Source: DATESZ01 sp035283845 (lineage in GTDB: Bacteria; Desulfobacterota; Syntrophia; Syntrophales; JACQWR01). Taken from it: a DNA stretch of 13,833 nucleotides. The stretch is from positions 1-13,833 of the forward strand of contig DATESZ010000020.1 in NCBI GenBank assembly GCA_035283845.1. Direction: 5' to 3'. Positions 5,964-13,685 of this stretch are shown here, piece by piece (position 1 is the first letter of the stretch; every line of letters starts with the position of its first letter). A program made the position numbers and the translations under genes. The notes under the pieces are model-generated. The model had not been told where the DNA came from, did no database searches, and worked only from the letters and a program-made list of their open reading frames with translations.

Positions 5964-7631
5964 TCACTGGTGCATGGGGATGTCCCGCAGATATGCATGC
6001 TCGACCCCAACGGGATATCGCGCGGTAGCTTGCCGCGACAATTTGTGCGCAAAGGAATGTCTAAAAGAACGACATGTCGTTTCCGGAATGCGGAGATCGC
6101 CAAACATCCGAATTCGCAGATATTCTTTGATGCTAAAAAAAACGACTGCCGTTGATGCAACAACCGTCACCACGTCCATTTTTCCAAAATGGAGGGAATA
6201 GAGGTTTTTAATTTCCTGCAGCAAAATCTCACTCCGCCGGTTTTGTATGAATATTTGTGCGGCACCGAGAAAATGACGCATCTTTTTAATGAGCTTTTTA
6301 TAATACTTGACACGCTCACGGATGCGCGCGTCCGCATGGCCCTCGCAATACAAGTATCCCCCAAAAGCAGTTTTCATCACCCGCAGCAGGGAGGCGCCGT
6401 TTCTATTGTAATCTATTTCAAAAGCAAGACGCAAAAATTCTTTTGATTCCTCTCTGTTAAAATGATCGTGATGAAACCAGATTTTCCCCTGACCGTGCTT
6501 GGATTCGTAGGGAAGATCGGGGAGAAGTTTCCCCTCGTTTTCATAATCCTTATACAATTTTGTCCCAGGTAAAGGGCCCAACTGCATGAATTGCAGATAT
6601 TCCGGATTCAGGGAGGTCACAAAGTCCACGTCTTCCCAGATCGTTTTTTTATCATGGTATTCAAGAAACAAGATCGATGAAGCCATGACGCTGATCCCTC
6701 TTTTCCTTAATTCATTGATAAGAACATGAAAATCGATGTTTTCGTTTTTTTCATAAATTTCCTTTTTGGATTCAACGCCAATCCAGATAAACGTTATTCC
6801 CAAACGGACAAGAATATCCAGATCGCCAATGGCAAGCAGGGTTTCAGCGGAACTGAAGATGGAAAAAGTAAAAAAACGATGATTCTTTTCCATGAGTTCC
6901 AGTAATTCCAAGGCTCGCTCTTTCATTTTTAAAAAATTTTCATCCAACACGCCGAAATCCGTGATGTTTTTTTCATCCTCATATTGAGAACAGACATCGA
7001 AGATATCCCGGCCGGTTTTTAAGTAGGGGGTATAGTTGCCAAAGAAATGCGACGTGGCACAGAAACGACATCTATTGGCGCAACCTACGCCTGTAATCAG
7101 AATGCCCGAGTCGGCCGGCCAGGGAACCCCCATGACTTGACGGTTGAAGGAGCTGTATTCAAGGGGGTGCTTGATAGGCTTGTTCAGATTTTCTCCGAAC
7201 AGTTTCCTTAAGAAATAGACTCCCTCGCCTCTGCAGACGAAATCATGGTCGATCGTGGATCCTATGTCGGGAATGCTTGCACCGTGGCCCCCCAAGATGA
7301 TCTTTGATTTCGGCGACGCTTCGCGAATAAGCCGCGCCATTTCCTTTGCTTTTTTAAAATTGGACACAATAAAACTGATGCCTATGTAATCGTAGCCTTT
7401 GCGTATTTCCTTTTTAAAGCGATCAAAGGTGGGAAAATCCAGGACCACTGCCGGCATGTCAATATTTTCAGCCAAAAAGTACAGCCCTTGACTTCCATGA
7501 TTGAATCTATAGGAAAATATCCCCTGTTCTCTCGTGACCTGATTGTGAAACAGCTCCATTTTATTATCTTTTTCGCCGTATTCATCATCAACGCCATAGG
7601 GTCCGAATACAGAGGTGAGTAAGCATTTCAT
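5964..7631 (-). CDS. Radical SAM protein with an N-terminal B12-binding-like domain
   Basis: A 555-residue protein. The first 150 or so residues look like the cobalamin-binding fold that precedes many radical SAM domains (GISFIVSNFKKAKEMARLI, then IILGGHGASIPDIG), but the DXHXXG cobalamin-ligand motif is not evident. The radical SAM cluster motif is CANRCRFC with C184, C188 and C191, binding [4Fe-4S] and S-adenosylmethionine. Downstream strands such as ITFIWIGVES and YLQFMQLGPLPGT fit the partial TIM barrel of this superfamily. The C-terminal part is helical and basic. The substrate is unknown; homologues act on lipids, peptides, tetrapyrroles or bacteriochlorins. AAGGAAGG lies 9 nt before the ATG. 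The last 40 or so residues are unusually rich in Arg and His and overlap the upstream region of the cytochrome gene; they may not belong to the conserved fold. Confidence 0.88.
   Translation of the reverse strand: MKCLLTSVFGPYGVDDEYGEKDNKMELFHNQVTREQGIFSYRFNHGSQGLYFLAENIDMPAVVLDFPTFDRFKKEIRKGYDYIGISFIVSNFKKAKEMARLIREASPKSKIILGGHGASIPDIGSTIDHDFVCRGEGVYFLRKLFGENLNKPIKHPLEYSSFNRQVMGVPWPADSGILITGVGCANRCRFCATSHFFGNYTPYLKTGRDIFDVCSQYEDEKNITDFGVLDENFLKMKERALELLELMEKNHRFFTFSIFSSAETLLAIGDLDILVRLGITFIWIGVESKKEIYEKNENIDFHVLINELRKRGISVMASSILFLEYHDKKTIWEDVDFVTSLNPEYLQFMQLGPLPGTKLYKDYENEGKLLPDLPYESKHGQGKIWFHHDHFNREESKEFLRLAFEIDYNRNGASLLRVMKTAFGGYLYCEGHADARIRERVKYYKKLIKKMRHFLGAAQIFIQNRRSEILLQEIKNLYSLHFGKMDVVTVVASTAVVFFSIKEYLRIRMFGDLRIPETTCRSFRHSFAHKLSRQATARYPVGVEHAYLRDIPMHQ
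6068..6081. promoter_or_regulatory. Perfect 14-bp palindrome, possible regulator site upstream of the cytochrome gene
   Basis: AACGACATGTCGTT is its own reverse complement over 14 bases. It lies within the 3' end of the radical SAM reading frame, about 155 bp upstream of the predicted cytochrome transcription start. Enhancer-binding regulators with Fis-type DNA-binding domains often use dyads of this size at about 80-200 bp upstream. No second copy was noticed nearby, so function is inferred from position only. Confidence 0.3.
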
Positions 7632-7867
7632 ACGATTTTTCCTTCCTTTGTCATTTTGGGATTAACCCAATTTTTTCTGCGGCAGTATATAGGAAAGCGC
7701 AGAAATATCATGTAAAACATTTGTAAAAGTCGATTACTCAGTACGGTTACCACCTCAAGTCTTGACAAAGCGGCTGACGAGGCCTATGGCGAATTGAATT
7801 GCATACCTGGCGTGTGGTGCAGTGAACGCCATCCAACCGTAGGATAGGCGGTGTAAAGGGGTAGCAG
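7632..7867. other. Gap between the radical SAM gene and the activase pseudogene
   Basis: The left part is AT-rich and should hold the radical SAM promoter. On the minus strand TTTACA followed 19 bp later by TATATA (7691-7686) is the best but weak candidate. TTGGG-N5-CCCAA (about 7657-7671) is a short dyad in the leader. From about 7755 to 7867 the sequence becomes GC-richer. It contains an imperfect hairpin, CGCCATCC with GGATAGGCG near 7828-7850, and no reading frame I recognise. In the frame of the pseudogene a TAG at 7862-7864 closes the frame just before homology begins. Confidence 0.4.
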
Positions 7868-9138
7868 ACAACCATTGGAAAGACGATTCTTTTCCAGGGA
7901 GCGACGGCGAAGAACCGCGCCCTCGTCGCCGCGTTCGAGCAGCGCCTGGGCAAGCCGATCCATGTCTCGAAATTCTGCCATCTCACCGGCGCCTGGGGGA
8001 TCGCGCTCCTGATGGCCGATGCAAAGATAACGCAAAGCCGCTTCCGCGGCCTCGACTTCCACCTGAAACCGGTCCCTATCGCCTCGGAGGCCTGCAACTT
8101 TTGCAACAACCGCTGCAAGATCACCATCGCCGATGTGGACGGAGAAAAGGTCGCTTTTGGCTTTTTGTGCGGTCGTGACTACGATATAAAGAAGTTCGTC
8201 AACAACAATACCTCCGGCCTCGACCTCCTCAAGGAACGCAATCGCATCTTCGTCTCCGTAAACCGGCGGGAATCCGGCGGCGGGATCACCATCGGCCTGC
8301 CCGCGGCCCTCCATCTGGCCGATGAACTCTCCCTCTGGGAATGTTTCTTCGCGCGGCTCGGCATCAATACCGTAACAAGCGAGGGATGCCGGGAAGGAAT
8401 CCGGGAGGGAAAGCGCCTTGCCCAGGCCGAATTCTGCGCCCCGCTGGCGGCCCTCCACGGTCACGTACGCTGGCTCCTTCCAAGATGCGACTACGTCTTT
8501 GTCCCTTTTGCCCTGGAGAGAAGGATCGGCGAGAAAGGGCTCCGGCGGCAGTACTGTTACTATACCCAATTCGCTCCGGCCCTCGTTCTCACTTCAGAAG
8601 GCCAGGACAAGGCAAAGCGGATACTCACACCCCTCGTCCACTACCTTTACTCGGCGTTCAGCACGAAGGTGCAGCTCTACCGGATGATCACGGCAATCCA
8701 TCCGGGGATAAGCTTCTTCACCGTCGCAGGCGCGTACGACGAGGCGGTCGCATTCCATGAAAGCGCGCTCGAACAAATGAGACGATCAACCAGAACCTGA
8801 TCCGTTCCATCGAGGAGCAGGGGGGCGAGGTAATCACGACCCCCTACACCACCTACGCAAAGATGATTGCCGGACCTTATATGCGCAAGTGGCTCATCGA
8901 GGGGCACATCAAGAAATATCATCCCGACGTGGCGCTCTTCGTCCAGGCGAGCCCGGCCTTCTGCTGCCCGTCGCTTGTCACCGAGGCGATGACCCGCAAG
9001 ATAGAGGCGGTCACCGGGGTCCCGGTCGTCTCGATCACTTACGACGGCACCGGCGGAGTCAGGAACGACGCCGTCATCCCCTACCTGAAGTACCCGCACC
9101 GCCGCACCCTGACCCCCTCGCTTTGCGTCGCCTTTTAA
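7868..9138 (+). pseudogene. Decayed 2-hydroxyacyl-CoA dehydratase activase-type protein (BadF/BcrA ATPase-DUF2229-HgdD family)
   Basis: Plus-strand coding sequence, GC-richer than its neighbours. Frame 2 from 7868 to about 8775 reads the end of an ASKHA ATPase domain (TILFQGATAKNRALVAAFEQ ... LTGAWGIALL). It continues into a cysteine-rich DUF2229-like part (EACNFCNNRCKI, AFGFLCGRDYD, FCAPLAALHGHV). That frame ends in a stop at 8798. Homology resumes in frame 1 from about 8779 (INQNLIRSIEEQGGEVITTP) and ends LFVQASPAFCCPSLVTEAM ... VSITYDGTGG, stopping at 9138. In intact relatives of about 1400 residues two ATPase domains precede this, and long stretches lie between these blocks. I infer 5' truncation, a frameshift with a large deletion near 8780, and a second deletion near 8908 (LIEGH joined to IKKYHPDVALF). 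An in-frame TAG at 7862 and the lack of a start support non-function. Intact relatives are uncharacterised or activate radical dehydratases in anaerobes. Confidence 0.85.
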
Positions 9139-9202
9139 CGCCGGGACAGATTATTCCAATACTTTCCGTATTCTGAATTCCAACACCTGAATTCTTTCTT
9201 CT

Positions 9203-10324
9203 TTAGTCCAGCCGCTTCCTGAACCTCCTGATAGCGCTGGCAAAGAGGATTGCGCCCAGTGCAGTCATGGCGGCTAATTGCCCCCAAAGAATGGATAAGT
9301 CCACTCCTTTAAGGAAGACACCTCTGATGATGACGAGAAAATATCTCAGGGGATTCAGGCAGGTCAACCACTGCACCACAAAGGGCATGTTGGCTATGGG
9401 AAAGACGAAACCGCTCAGCATGAAAAAGGGAAGGATGAAAAAAAAGGTCGTCATCATGGCCTGCTGCTGGGTCGAGGAAATGGTGGAGATAAAAAGTCCC
9501 ACGCCGAGAGTGCTTAAAAGGAAAAGGCAGGAAGCGACAAAAAGCAGGGCAACGCTGCCAGCCAGAGGCAGGCTGAACCAGAAAAGGGCAAAAAGAGTGA
9601 CCACGACCATCTGGGTCAGGGAGATGATTATGTAGGGGATGGTTTTTCCTATGATAAGCTCTACCGGTTTCAAGGGGGTTACGATCAGTTGCTCCATAGT
9701 GCCAGATTCCTTTTCTTTGATGATCGCCATCGAAGTGAGCAGGAGGGAAAGCAGCATGATCAGAAAGGCGACGATACCGGGAACGAAGAAATTCTGGCTT
9801 TCGAGGTTGGGATTGTACCAGGTCCTGATGCGGGCATCAATTCTTCCGTAATCCATCCTCTGGGGATAGAGCTCACGCAGAAATTTTCGGTTCAGGCCGT
9901 CGATTATCGTCATAGTGTAGGAAAGGCGGAGGAAGGCCATATTGCTCATGCTCCCGTCCGCCAGTATCTGGATGCTTGAGCTTTGTCCTTTGCGGATCAT
10001 CCTGCTGAAATCCGGGGGAATCTTGATGCCCATATCCACCTTTCCCTGTAAAAGAAGTTGTTCCAGATCATCGTAACTGTCCACAATATTGGTAATCAGG
10101 AAAATTTTGTTGCCCCGGAAAGCGTCGTTTACCATGCGGCTTTCCCGGGTTTTAGACTGATCCATAATGGCCACCCGCACGTCCTTGATGTCATAATTGA
10201 CAACGTAACCAAAAATCAGAAGCTGAATGAGGGGCGCTATGATTAAAATCGGCCGGTTCTTTCTGTCACGGAAAAGCTGGATGAATTCCTTGCGAATAAG
10301 TTCACGAATACTGAGCCAGTTCAT
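9203..10324 (-). CDS. ABC-2 type transporter permease (second of a pair)
   Basis: A 373-residue membrane protein of the YbhS/YbhR/YhhJ-like ABC-2 permease group. A first span at about 24-42 precedes a large extracytoplasmic domain (about 45-175), and five more spans follow from about 180. The conserved coupling segment after span 2 reads KEKESGTMEQLIVTPLKP (203-220). The N-terminal KEFIQLFRDRKN is typical of these exporters, which are usually assembled as a permease heterodimer with a separate ATPase and a HlyD-like adaptor to export drugs or lipophilic compounds. It starts 1 bp after the stop of the first permease gene, so the two are cotranslated. No ATPase gene is present on either side, so the pair must borrow one encoded elsewhere or be inactive. 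The coding frame itself shows no damage. Confidence 0.92.
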   Translation of the reverse strand: MNWLSIRELIRKEFIQLFRDRKNRPILIIAPLIQLLIFGYVVNYDIKDVRVAIMDQSKTRESRMVNDAFRGNKIFLITNIVDSYDDLEQLLLQGKVDMGIKIPPDFSRMIRKGQSSSIQILADGSMSNMAFLRLSYTMTIIDGLNRKFLRELYPQRMDYGRIDARIRTWYNPNLESQNFFVPGIVAFLIMLLSLLLTSMAIIKEKESGTMEQLIVTPLKPVELIIGKTIPYIIISLTQMVVVTLFALFWFSLPLAGSVALLFVASCLFLLSTLGVGLFISTISSTQQQAMMTTFFFILPFFMLSGFVFPIANMPFVVQWLTCLNPLRYFLVIIRGVFLKGVDLSILWGQLAAMTALGAILFASAIRRFRKRLD

Positions 10325-10325
10325 A

Positions 10326-11459
10326 TTACAGGCCTTCCCTTTTCAGGAGCAAGCAGTTTAAGGCGGCAAGGAACATAAACATGATGGCCAGAACCAGAAA
10401 ATTAGCCCATAAGTGACCCATCCCCAGATTTTTCAGATAGATGCCCGTGAGAATATTAATATAATAAGTGGCGGGGACGATGGCGGCGAGGAGTTGCAGC
10501 GCCTTCGGCATGTTTATTAAGGGAAAAACAAAGTTGGAAAGCAGCAGCGAGGGGAGGTAGGTAAAGAGTACCGCCGTCTGATTGGCAACTAATTGCGATT
10601 TGGTGATTACGGAGATGAGAAGACCCAGGGTGAGGGCCACTCCGATGTAGAGAGAAGAGGCCAGGAGCATGAGCCAAAAACTTGATTTCATAACCACGCC
10701 GAAAAGGAGCTGTCCCATAAGCACGGAGATCAGCACGTCTGTCAGCGCAATAAAAAAATAGGGGATGGCCTTGCCCATGAGGAATTCCCCGGCGGTAATG
10801 GGAAGTGACCGGATTGTCTCCATCGTGCCGTTCTCATACTCTCTGGCGATGACGAGGGAAGTCAGTATGGCGCCCACGATCATTATGATAATGGCAATGA
10901 TGCCGGGCACGATGAAATTCCGGCTTTCCAGGTCTTCGTTGAACCAGACGCGGATCCGCCCTTCCACGGGCTGCTTGATTTTTTCCATACCCTGGCGATT
11001 CAGAAAGCCTTGCAATAACTGCCGGTTAAATTGCTCGATAAAGGCCGTGATATAGCCTCGGGAAATATTGGCAAAATTAGGGTCGCTCCCGTCCAGAATC
11101 ACCTGCATAGGGGCATCGCGATCGGAGCGAATATCCTTCGTCCAGCCTTCGGGAATGATTATGGAAAGAGTTGCCCGCCCGTCGTCGAGGCGGAGGGCTG
11201 CCGCTTTTGCCGTGGGAAGATGGGCGATTATCTTAAAGTAGGAAGATGCGCCTAACTTGCGGAGGAAATCGCGGCTGAGATCCGTCACATCATGATCCAC
11301 CACGACGGTGCGGATATGATTTACGTCGAGACTAAGGGCGTATCCAAAAAGCAGTATCAAAAGCAAGGGGATGGCAAAGGCAAGATAGAGGCTGCGGAAA
11401 TCCCGGACCAGGTGATAAAATTCTTTGCGAGCAATAGTTTTTACGTTTTTGATGGTCAT
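10326..11459 (-). CDS. ABC-2 type transporter permease (first of a pair)
   Basis: A 377-residue homologue of the downstream permease with the same layout: span 1 at about 22-42, extracytoplasmic domain to about 175, then five spans. The conserved cytoplasmic segment is REYENGTMETIRSLPITAGE (206-225). KEFYHLVRDFRSL near the N-terminus is the usual start of this family. It would form a heterodimer with the next gene product. The ATG at 11459 has GGAG 6 nt upstream. Beyond this ribosome binding site the sequence is a transposase remnant on the opposite strand, where the ATPase and adaptor genes of a standard operon would be expected. Its promoter is not clear: a TATAAT on the minus strand at 11678-11673 lacks a convincing -35. 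Confidence 0.92.
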   Translation of the reverse strand: MTIKNVKTIARKEFYHLVRDFRSLYLAFAIPLLLILLFGYALSLDVNHIRTVVVDHDVTDLSRDFLRKLGASSYFKIIAHLPTAKAAALRLDDGRATLSIIIPEGWTKDIRSDRDAPMQVILDGSDPNFANISRGYITAFIEQFNRQLLQGFLNRQGMEKIKQPVEGRIRVWFNEDLESRNFIVPGIIAIIIMIVGAILTSLVIAREYENGTMETIRSLPITAGEFLMGKAIPYFFIALTDVLISVLMGQLLFGVVMKSSFWLMLLASSLYIGVALTLGLLISVITKSQLVANQTAVLFTYLPSLLLSNFVFPLINMPKALQLLAAIVPATYYINILTGIYLKNLGMGHLWANFLVLAIMFMFLAALNCLLLKREGL

Positions 11460-11472
11460 GGTCTTCTCCGGG

Positions 11473-11622
11473 ACAGAGGCGCTGATAGAGGAACTGGCGA
11501 TAGACCTGGATTATTCTCTCCATGCCTTCGATTCGACGACTATCCATCTGTGCCTTTCCCTTTTTCCCTGGGCACATTTCCGCAAAACCAAAGCCGCCAT
11601 CAAGCTGCACGCCTTCTTTGTC
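11473..11622 (+). pseudogene. IS4-type transposase remnant
   Basis: About 50 plus-strand codons in one frame read ALIEELAIDLDYSLHAFDST followed by TIHLCLSLFPWAHFRKTKAA and IKLHAFF. This matches the stretch around the first catalytic Asp of IS4-type DDE transposases, whose usual form is 'YAFDSTTIDLCLSLFPWAKFRKTKAAIKLHTLLDLRG'-like. The Asp of AFDSTT would be the first of the DDE triad. The N-terminal domain, the rest of the catalytic domain and recognisable terminal repeats are missing. After 'LHAFF' the match is lost. The piece abuts the ribosome binding site of the ABC permease gene on the other strand. It is a relic of an insertion followed by deletion. Confidence 0.8.
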
Positions 11623-11700
11623 GTAAGTATTTCCCCTGGTAAAATTTCAAAAATATTCTATCATGTCCAGAAATTATACACAACTGACCTTTATTAATAC

Positions 11701-12222
11701 CTAGAAATTTTTTCGCAGATCTTTTTTAATAATATGTATTTTGCTTCCCTGGTTGACTATGTTTTTTTTAAACCAGCCACGGTTCGCTTCAATGGCATAA
11801 ATACCGGGTATGGTCGATCTGACTATATTTTCATCAAAGGGCTTCATATCAAATATCTCCATTATCCGGAGGTTTTCATCAACAAAGGCAATCGACAGCG
11901 GTATGTATGTGTTTTTCATCCAGAAAGAAAACATAATGGGCGCGTCATATAAAAAAATCATACATTCGTCTTGAGCAAGCTTGTCGCGAAACATCAGTCC
12001 GCGATGTTTTTCCTGGTCGGTTTCGGCAACCTCGCAGTACAACTGTTTTTTTTCCGCCTTGAGATTTTCCATGCTGATGGTCCAGATTTTTGCATCTGCC
12101 GGCATGGTTGTCTGGGCTTCCGTTTGGGCAATCGTTTGCGTAGGGGTTAAACCGCCCGATAAAAAAATAAAAGCAATCAAATATCCGGCTATTTTATTCA
12201 TTTTTTTCGCGTTTGATGGCAT
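11701..12222 (-). CDS. Secreted DUF192 family protein
   Basis: A 173-residue protein with a hydrophobic N-terminal segment at about 10-24 that should act as a signal peptide or anchor, followed by one DUF192 domain at about 55-168. Family hallmarks are present: RGLMFRDKL (74-82), MIFLYDAPIMFSFWMKNTYI (88-107) and AIEANRGW (143-150). The biochemical function of DUF192 is not established. Most bacterial members are small exported proteins. It follows the MFS gene with an 18-bp gap on the same strand and is likely cotranscribed. AAGGAG overlaps the upstream stop but lies 14 nt before the ATG at 12222. A second ATG at 12201 (MNKIAGYL) has no ribosome binding site but would also give a normal signal peptide. 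Confidence 0.88.
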   Translation of the reverse strand: MPSNAKKMNKIAGYLIAFIFLSGGLTPTQTIAQTEAQTTMPADAKIWTISMENLKAEKKQLYCEVAETDQEKHRGLMFRDKLAQDECMIFLYDAPIMFSFWMKNTYIPLSIAFVDENLRIMEIFDMKPFDENIVRSTIPGIYAIEANRGWFKKNIVNQGSKIHIIKKDLRKNF

Positions 12223-12240
12223 AAAGTAGGCGAGCGCTCC

Positions 12241-13425
12241 TTACGGAAGGGAAGTCAAGTTTAACGGGGATAATCGACGCGGCGGGATGCGGATGCGGCC
12301 GGCTGCTACAAAATTCAGGGCGGCGATCACAATTCCCAACAAGAATACGTACTGGAAACCAAACAGATTCCATATAACACCTCCCAACAGAGCAATGCCG
12401 ATGGAAAATATGTGATCAATCGTCACAGCGAAAGCCAGTGCAGGCTGCACGTGAGAATCCTCCAAGGCGATTTTTTTAATATACATCGAACGCGCCATGC
12501 CGACTGAGAACAACATTTGATCAAGAAGATAAAAAGAGCAGGTAAGCAGGAAAGCAGTTTTTTCTTGGAACAGCGACCTGGAGAATCCGTACCCAAGGCA
12601 AACCGCCGCCAGCATCACCGCCTCCGTTTGCAGGACCAGCTTTTCACCGAAATGATCAATGGCCCGGCCAAGCGCAGGCTGGAATAGGATGCCAATCACC
12701 CCACCGATAGTCATCAAAGTGGCAATGGTCTGAGTAGGCTGCCTGAAGACGGCAACGATAACCCACGGCGCGAAGGTGATAAATATCTGTTTACGTGAAC
12801 CGGAAAGAATGTTCAGAAGGTAGAAAAGGCGGTACTCCTCGTGAAATTCCAGGAACGTTTTTGGCTTCTTGGCCGCGTCCGGCTTCATCAGGAACATAAA
12901 AAATGCTGCCGATCCCAGCCCCACCGCTGTCAGGGCGAAGGTATGCCGGAAACCGAAGTCGAAAAAGCGAAATCCCAGGAACACCACGAAACTGCCCAGG
13001 GTGGCGGCTAAATTCCGAATTCCGTTCAATTGGCCCAGCCTCCGGCCGGTTCTTCCTTCCTGCGCCAGTTCCATCCCGATGGAAGAAGCCAGCGGCATGA
13101 ACAGGTGCTGTCCCATGCTGTAGACACACAAGCACAACGCCATGACGGCGTAAGTGGACGGAATGAGCCAGATTAACAAAGTTCCAACCACGCCAAGGGC
13201 GAGGGCTAAAGCTCCCAATCTACGGCTGCAGAGAAACGACAGCAGAGCGCTGACAAACACTACCAGGAACCCAGGCACTTCGCGCGGGAATTCCAAGAAT
13301 GAGCGCTGGAATCCGGTCAATTGGAATCTTTCGTTTAGGAAATTATTGAAAGTGGAATCAAAAATGCCGTAGGCTGCCCCCATTAAGAGACTGGCGGCCA
13401 TGAACAATTTGAGCTCGCGGGACAT
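12241..13425 (-). CDS. Major facilitator superfamily transporter
   Basis: A 394-residue hydrophobic protein with about 12 predicted spans in two halves, typical of MFS carriers. A central loop rich in charges (about 181-198, KPDAAKKPKTFLEFHEEYRL region) separates the halves. GRAIDHFGEK (253-262) is a motif A-like loop in the second half. Near the N-terminus FNNFLNERFQLTGFQRSFLEF is characteristic of a group of uncharacterised anaerobe MFS proteins. The substrate cannot be predicted. The ATG at 13425 has no ribosome binding site nearby. A near-perfect AGGAAAGGAG ends 5 nt before an in-frame ATT at 13446, so translation may begin there and add seven residues (IPAYITR, initiated as Met). Expression is probably repressible through the dyad over the promoter. 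The DUF192 gene follows in the same transcript. Confidence 0.9.
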   Translation of the reverse strand: MSRELKLFMAASLLMGAAYGIFDSTFNNFLNERFQLTGFQRSFLEFPREVPGFLVVFVSALLSFLCSRRLGALALALGVVGTLLIWLIPSTYAVMALCLCVYSMGQHLFMPLASSIGMELAQEGRTGRRLGQLNGIRNLAATLGSFVVFLGFRFFDFGFRHTFALTAVGLGSAAFFMFLMKPDAAKKPKTFLEFHEEYRLFYLLNILSGSRKQIFITFAPWVIVAVFRQPTQTIATLMTIGGVIGILFQPALGRAIDHFGEKLVLQTEAVMLAAVCLGYGFSRSLFQEKTAFLLTCSFYLLDQMLFSVGMARSMYIKKIALEDSHVQPALAFAVTIDHIFSIGIALLGGVIWNLFGFQYVFLLGIVIAALNFVAAGRIRIPPRRLSPLNLTSLP

Positions 13426-13455
13426 GCGCGTGATGTATGCGGGAATGGGCGCTCC

Positions 13456-13480
13456 TTTCCTATGTTTAATATATAGGAAA
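13456..13480. promoter_or_regulatory. Inverted repeat over the MFS promoter -10 region (probable operator)
   Basis: TTTCCTAT (13456-13463) and ATAGGAAA (13473-13480) are perfect 8-bp inverted arms around a 9-nt AT-rich centre. The dyad covers the -10 hexamer and probable start point, the classic place for a MarR-, TetR- or GntR-type repressor. No such regulator gene is visible in the window. Confidence 0.65.
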
Positions 13481-13498
13481 TTTTCGTTTGTATGTCAA
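13470..13498 (-). promoter_or_regulatory. Strong sigma70-type promoter of the MFS-DUF192 operon
   Basis: On the minus strand TTGACA (13498-13493) is followed, after exactly 17 bp, by TATATA (13475-13470). The predicted start at about 13463 gives a leader of only about 17 nt to the in-frame ATT or 38 nt to the ATG. The -35 hexamer lies about 8 bp from a plus-strand livH scrap, so the promoter sits right at a rearrangement boundary. Confidence 0.75.
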
Positions 13499-13505
13499 CA
13501 TTTTT

Positions 13506-13571
13506 CTGGCGATGCGAGCCACTGCCCAGGATCGCAATATGGCCATGCTGTTGGGGGTAAATGTGAACCGC
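13506..13571 (+). pseudogene. livH-like fragment (branched-chain amino acid ABC permease)
   Basis: Twenty-two plus-strand codons read LAMRATAQDRNMAMLLGVNV then NR. This is close to the cytoplasmic coupling loop of LivH-type permeases ('AMRATAQDREMAxLMGINVNRVIALTF' in family members). The match ends abruptly at N-R, where the next residues become GSGPPAGGE, and the frame stops at 13617. Nothing of LivH precedes it except the MFS promoter region. It is a deletion scar, not a gene. Identification rests on one short motif. Confidence 0.6.
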
Positions 13572-13685
13572 GGGTCGGGGCCTCCGGCAGGCGGCGAAAT
13601 TTACTATCCTTTCACGTAACTACTCAGGTCTCGTAATCTTCTTTTTTGACTGGACTCACGTTTCTGTCTGTGGTATAGCGGATCC
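13572..13685. other. Short non-coding stretch between the livH scrap and the DUF4338-like gene
   Basis: The first part is very GC-rich (13567-13600) and the rest is AT-richer. It probably contains the end of the mobile or defence-related element that begins with the next reading frame. I could not recognise terminal repeats because the other end lies outside the window. Confidence 0.3.

Noticed and set aside
5884..5967. Upstream in-frame ATG that would lengthen the cytochrome by 28 residues
   Set aside because: It would place extra residues ahead of a clean signal peptide and would lie upstream of both the promoter and the GGGAGG site.
7755..7867. Possible group II intron or IS end ahead of the activase pseudogene
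   Set aside because: An imperfect hairpin is present, but no domain V sequence, terminal repeat or reverse transcriptase frame could be recognised.
7784..8569. 261-codon minus-strand open frame opposite the activase pseudogene, and a similar 140-codon one at 8677-9099
   Set aside because: They mirror the codon pattern of the recognisable plus-strand homology in GC-rich DNA and show no family features.
9139..9202. Possible terminator after the second ABC permease (AATAC-GGAAA-GTATT and repeated GAATTCAG)
   Set aside because: Only a 5-bp AT-rich stem without a T tract in the right place; too weak to call.
11332..11610. 92-codon minus-strand open frame upstream of and overlapping the first ABC permease
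   Set aside because: It is antisense to the IS4 transposase remnant and overlaps the permease start in another frame; no recognisable domain.
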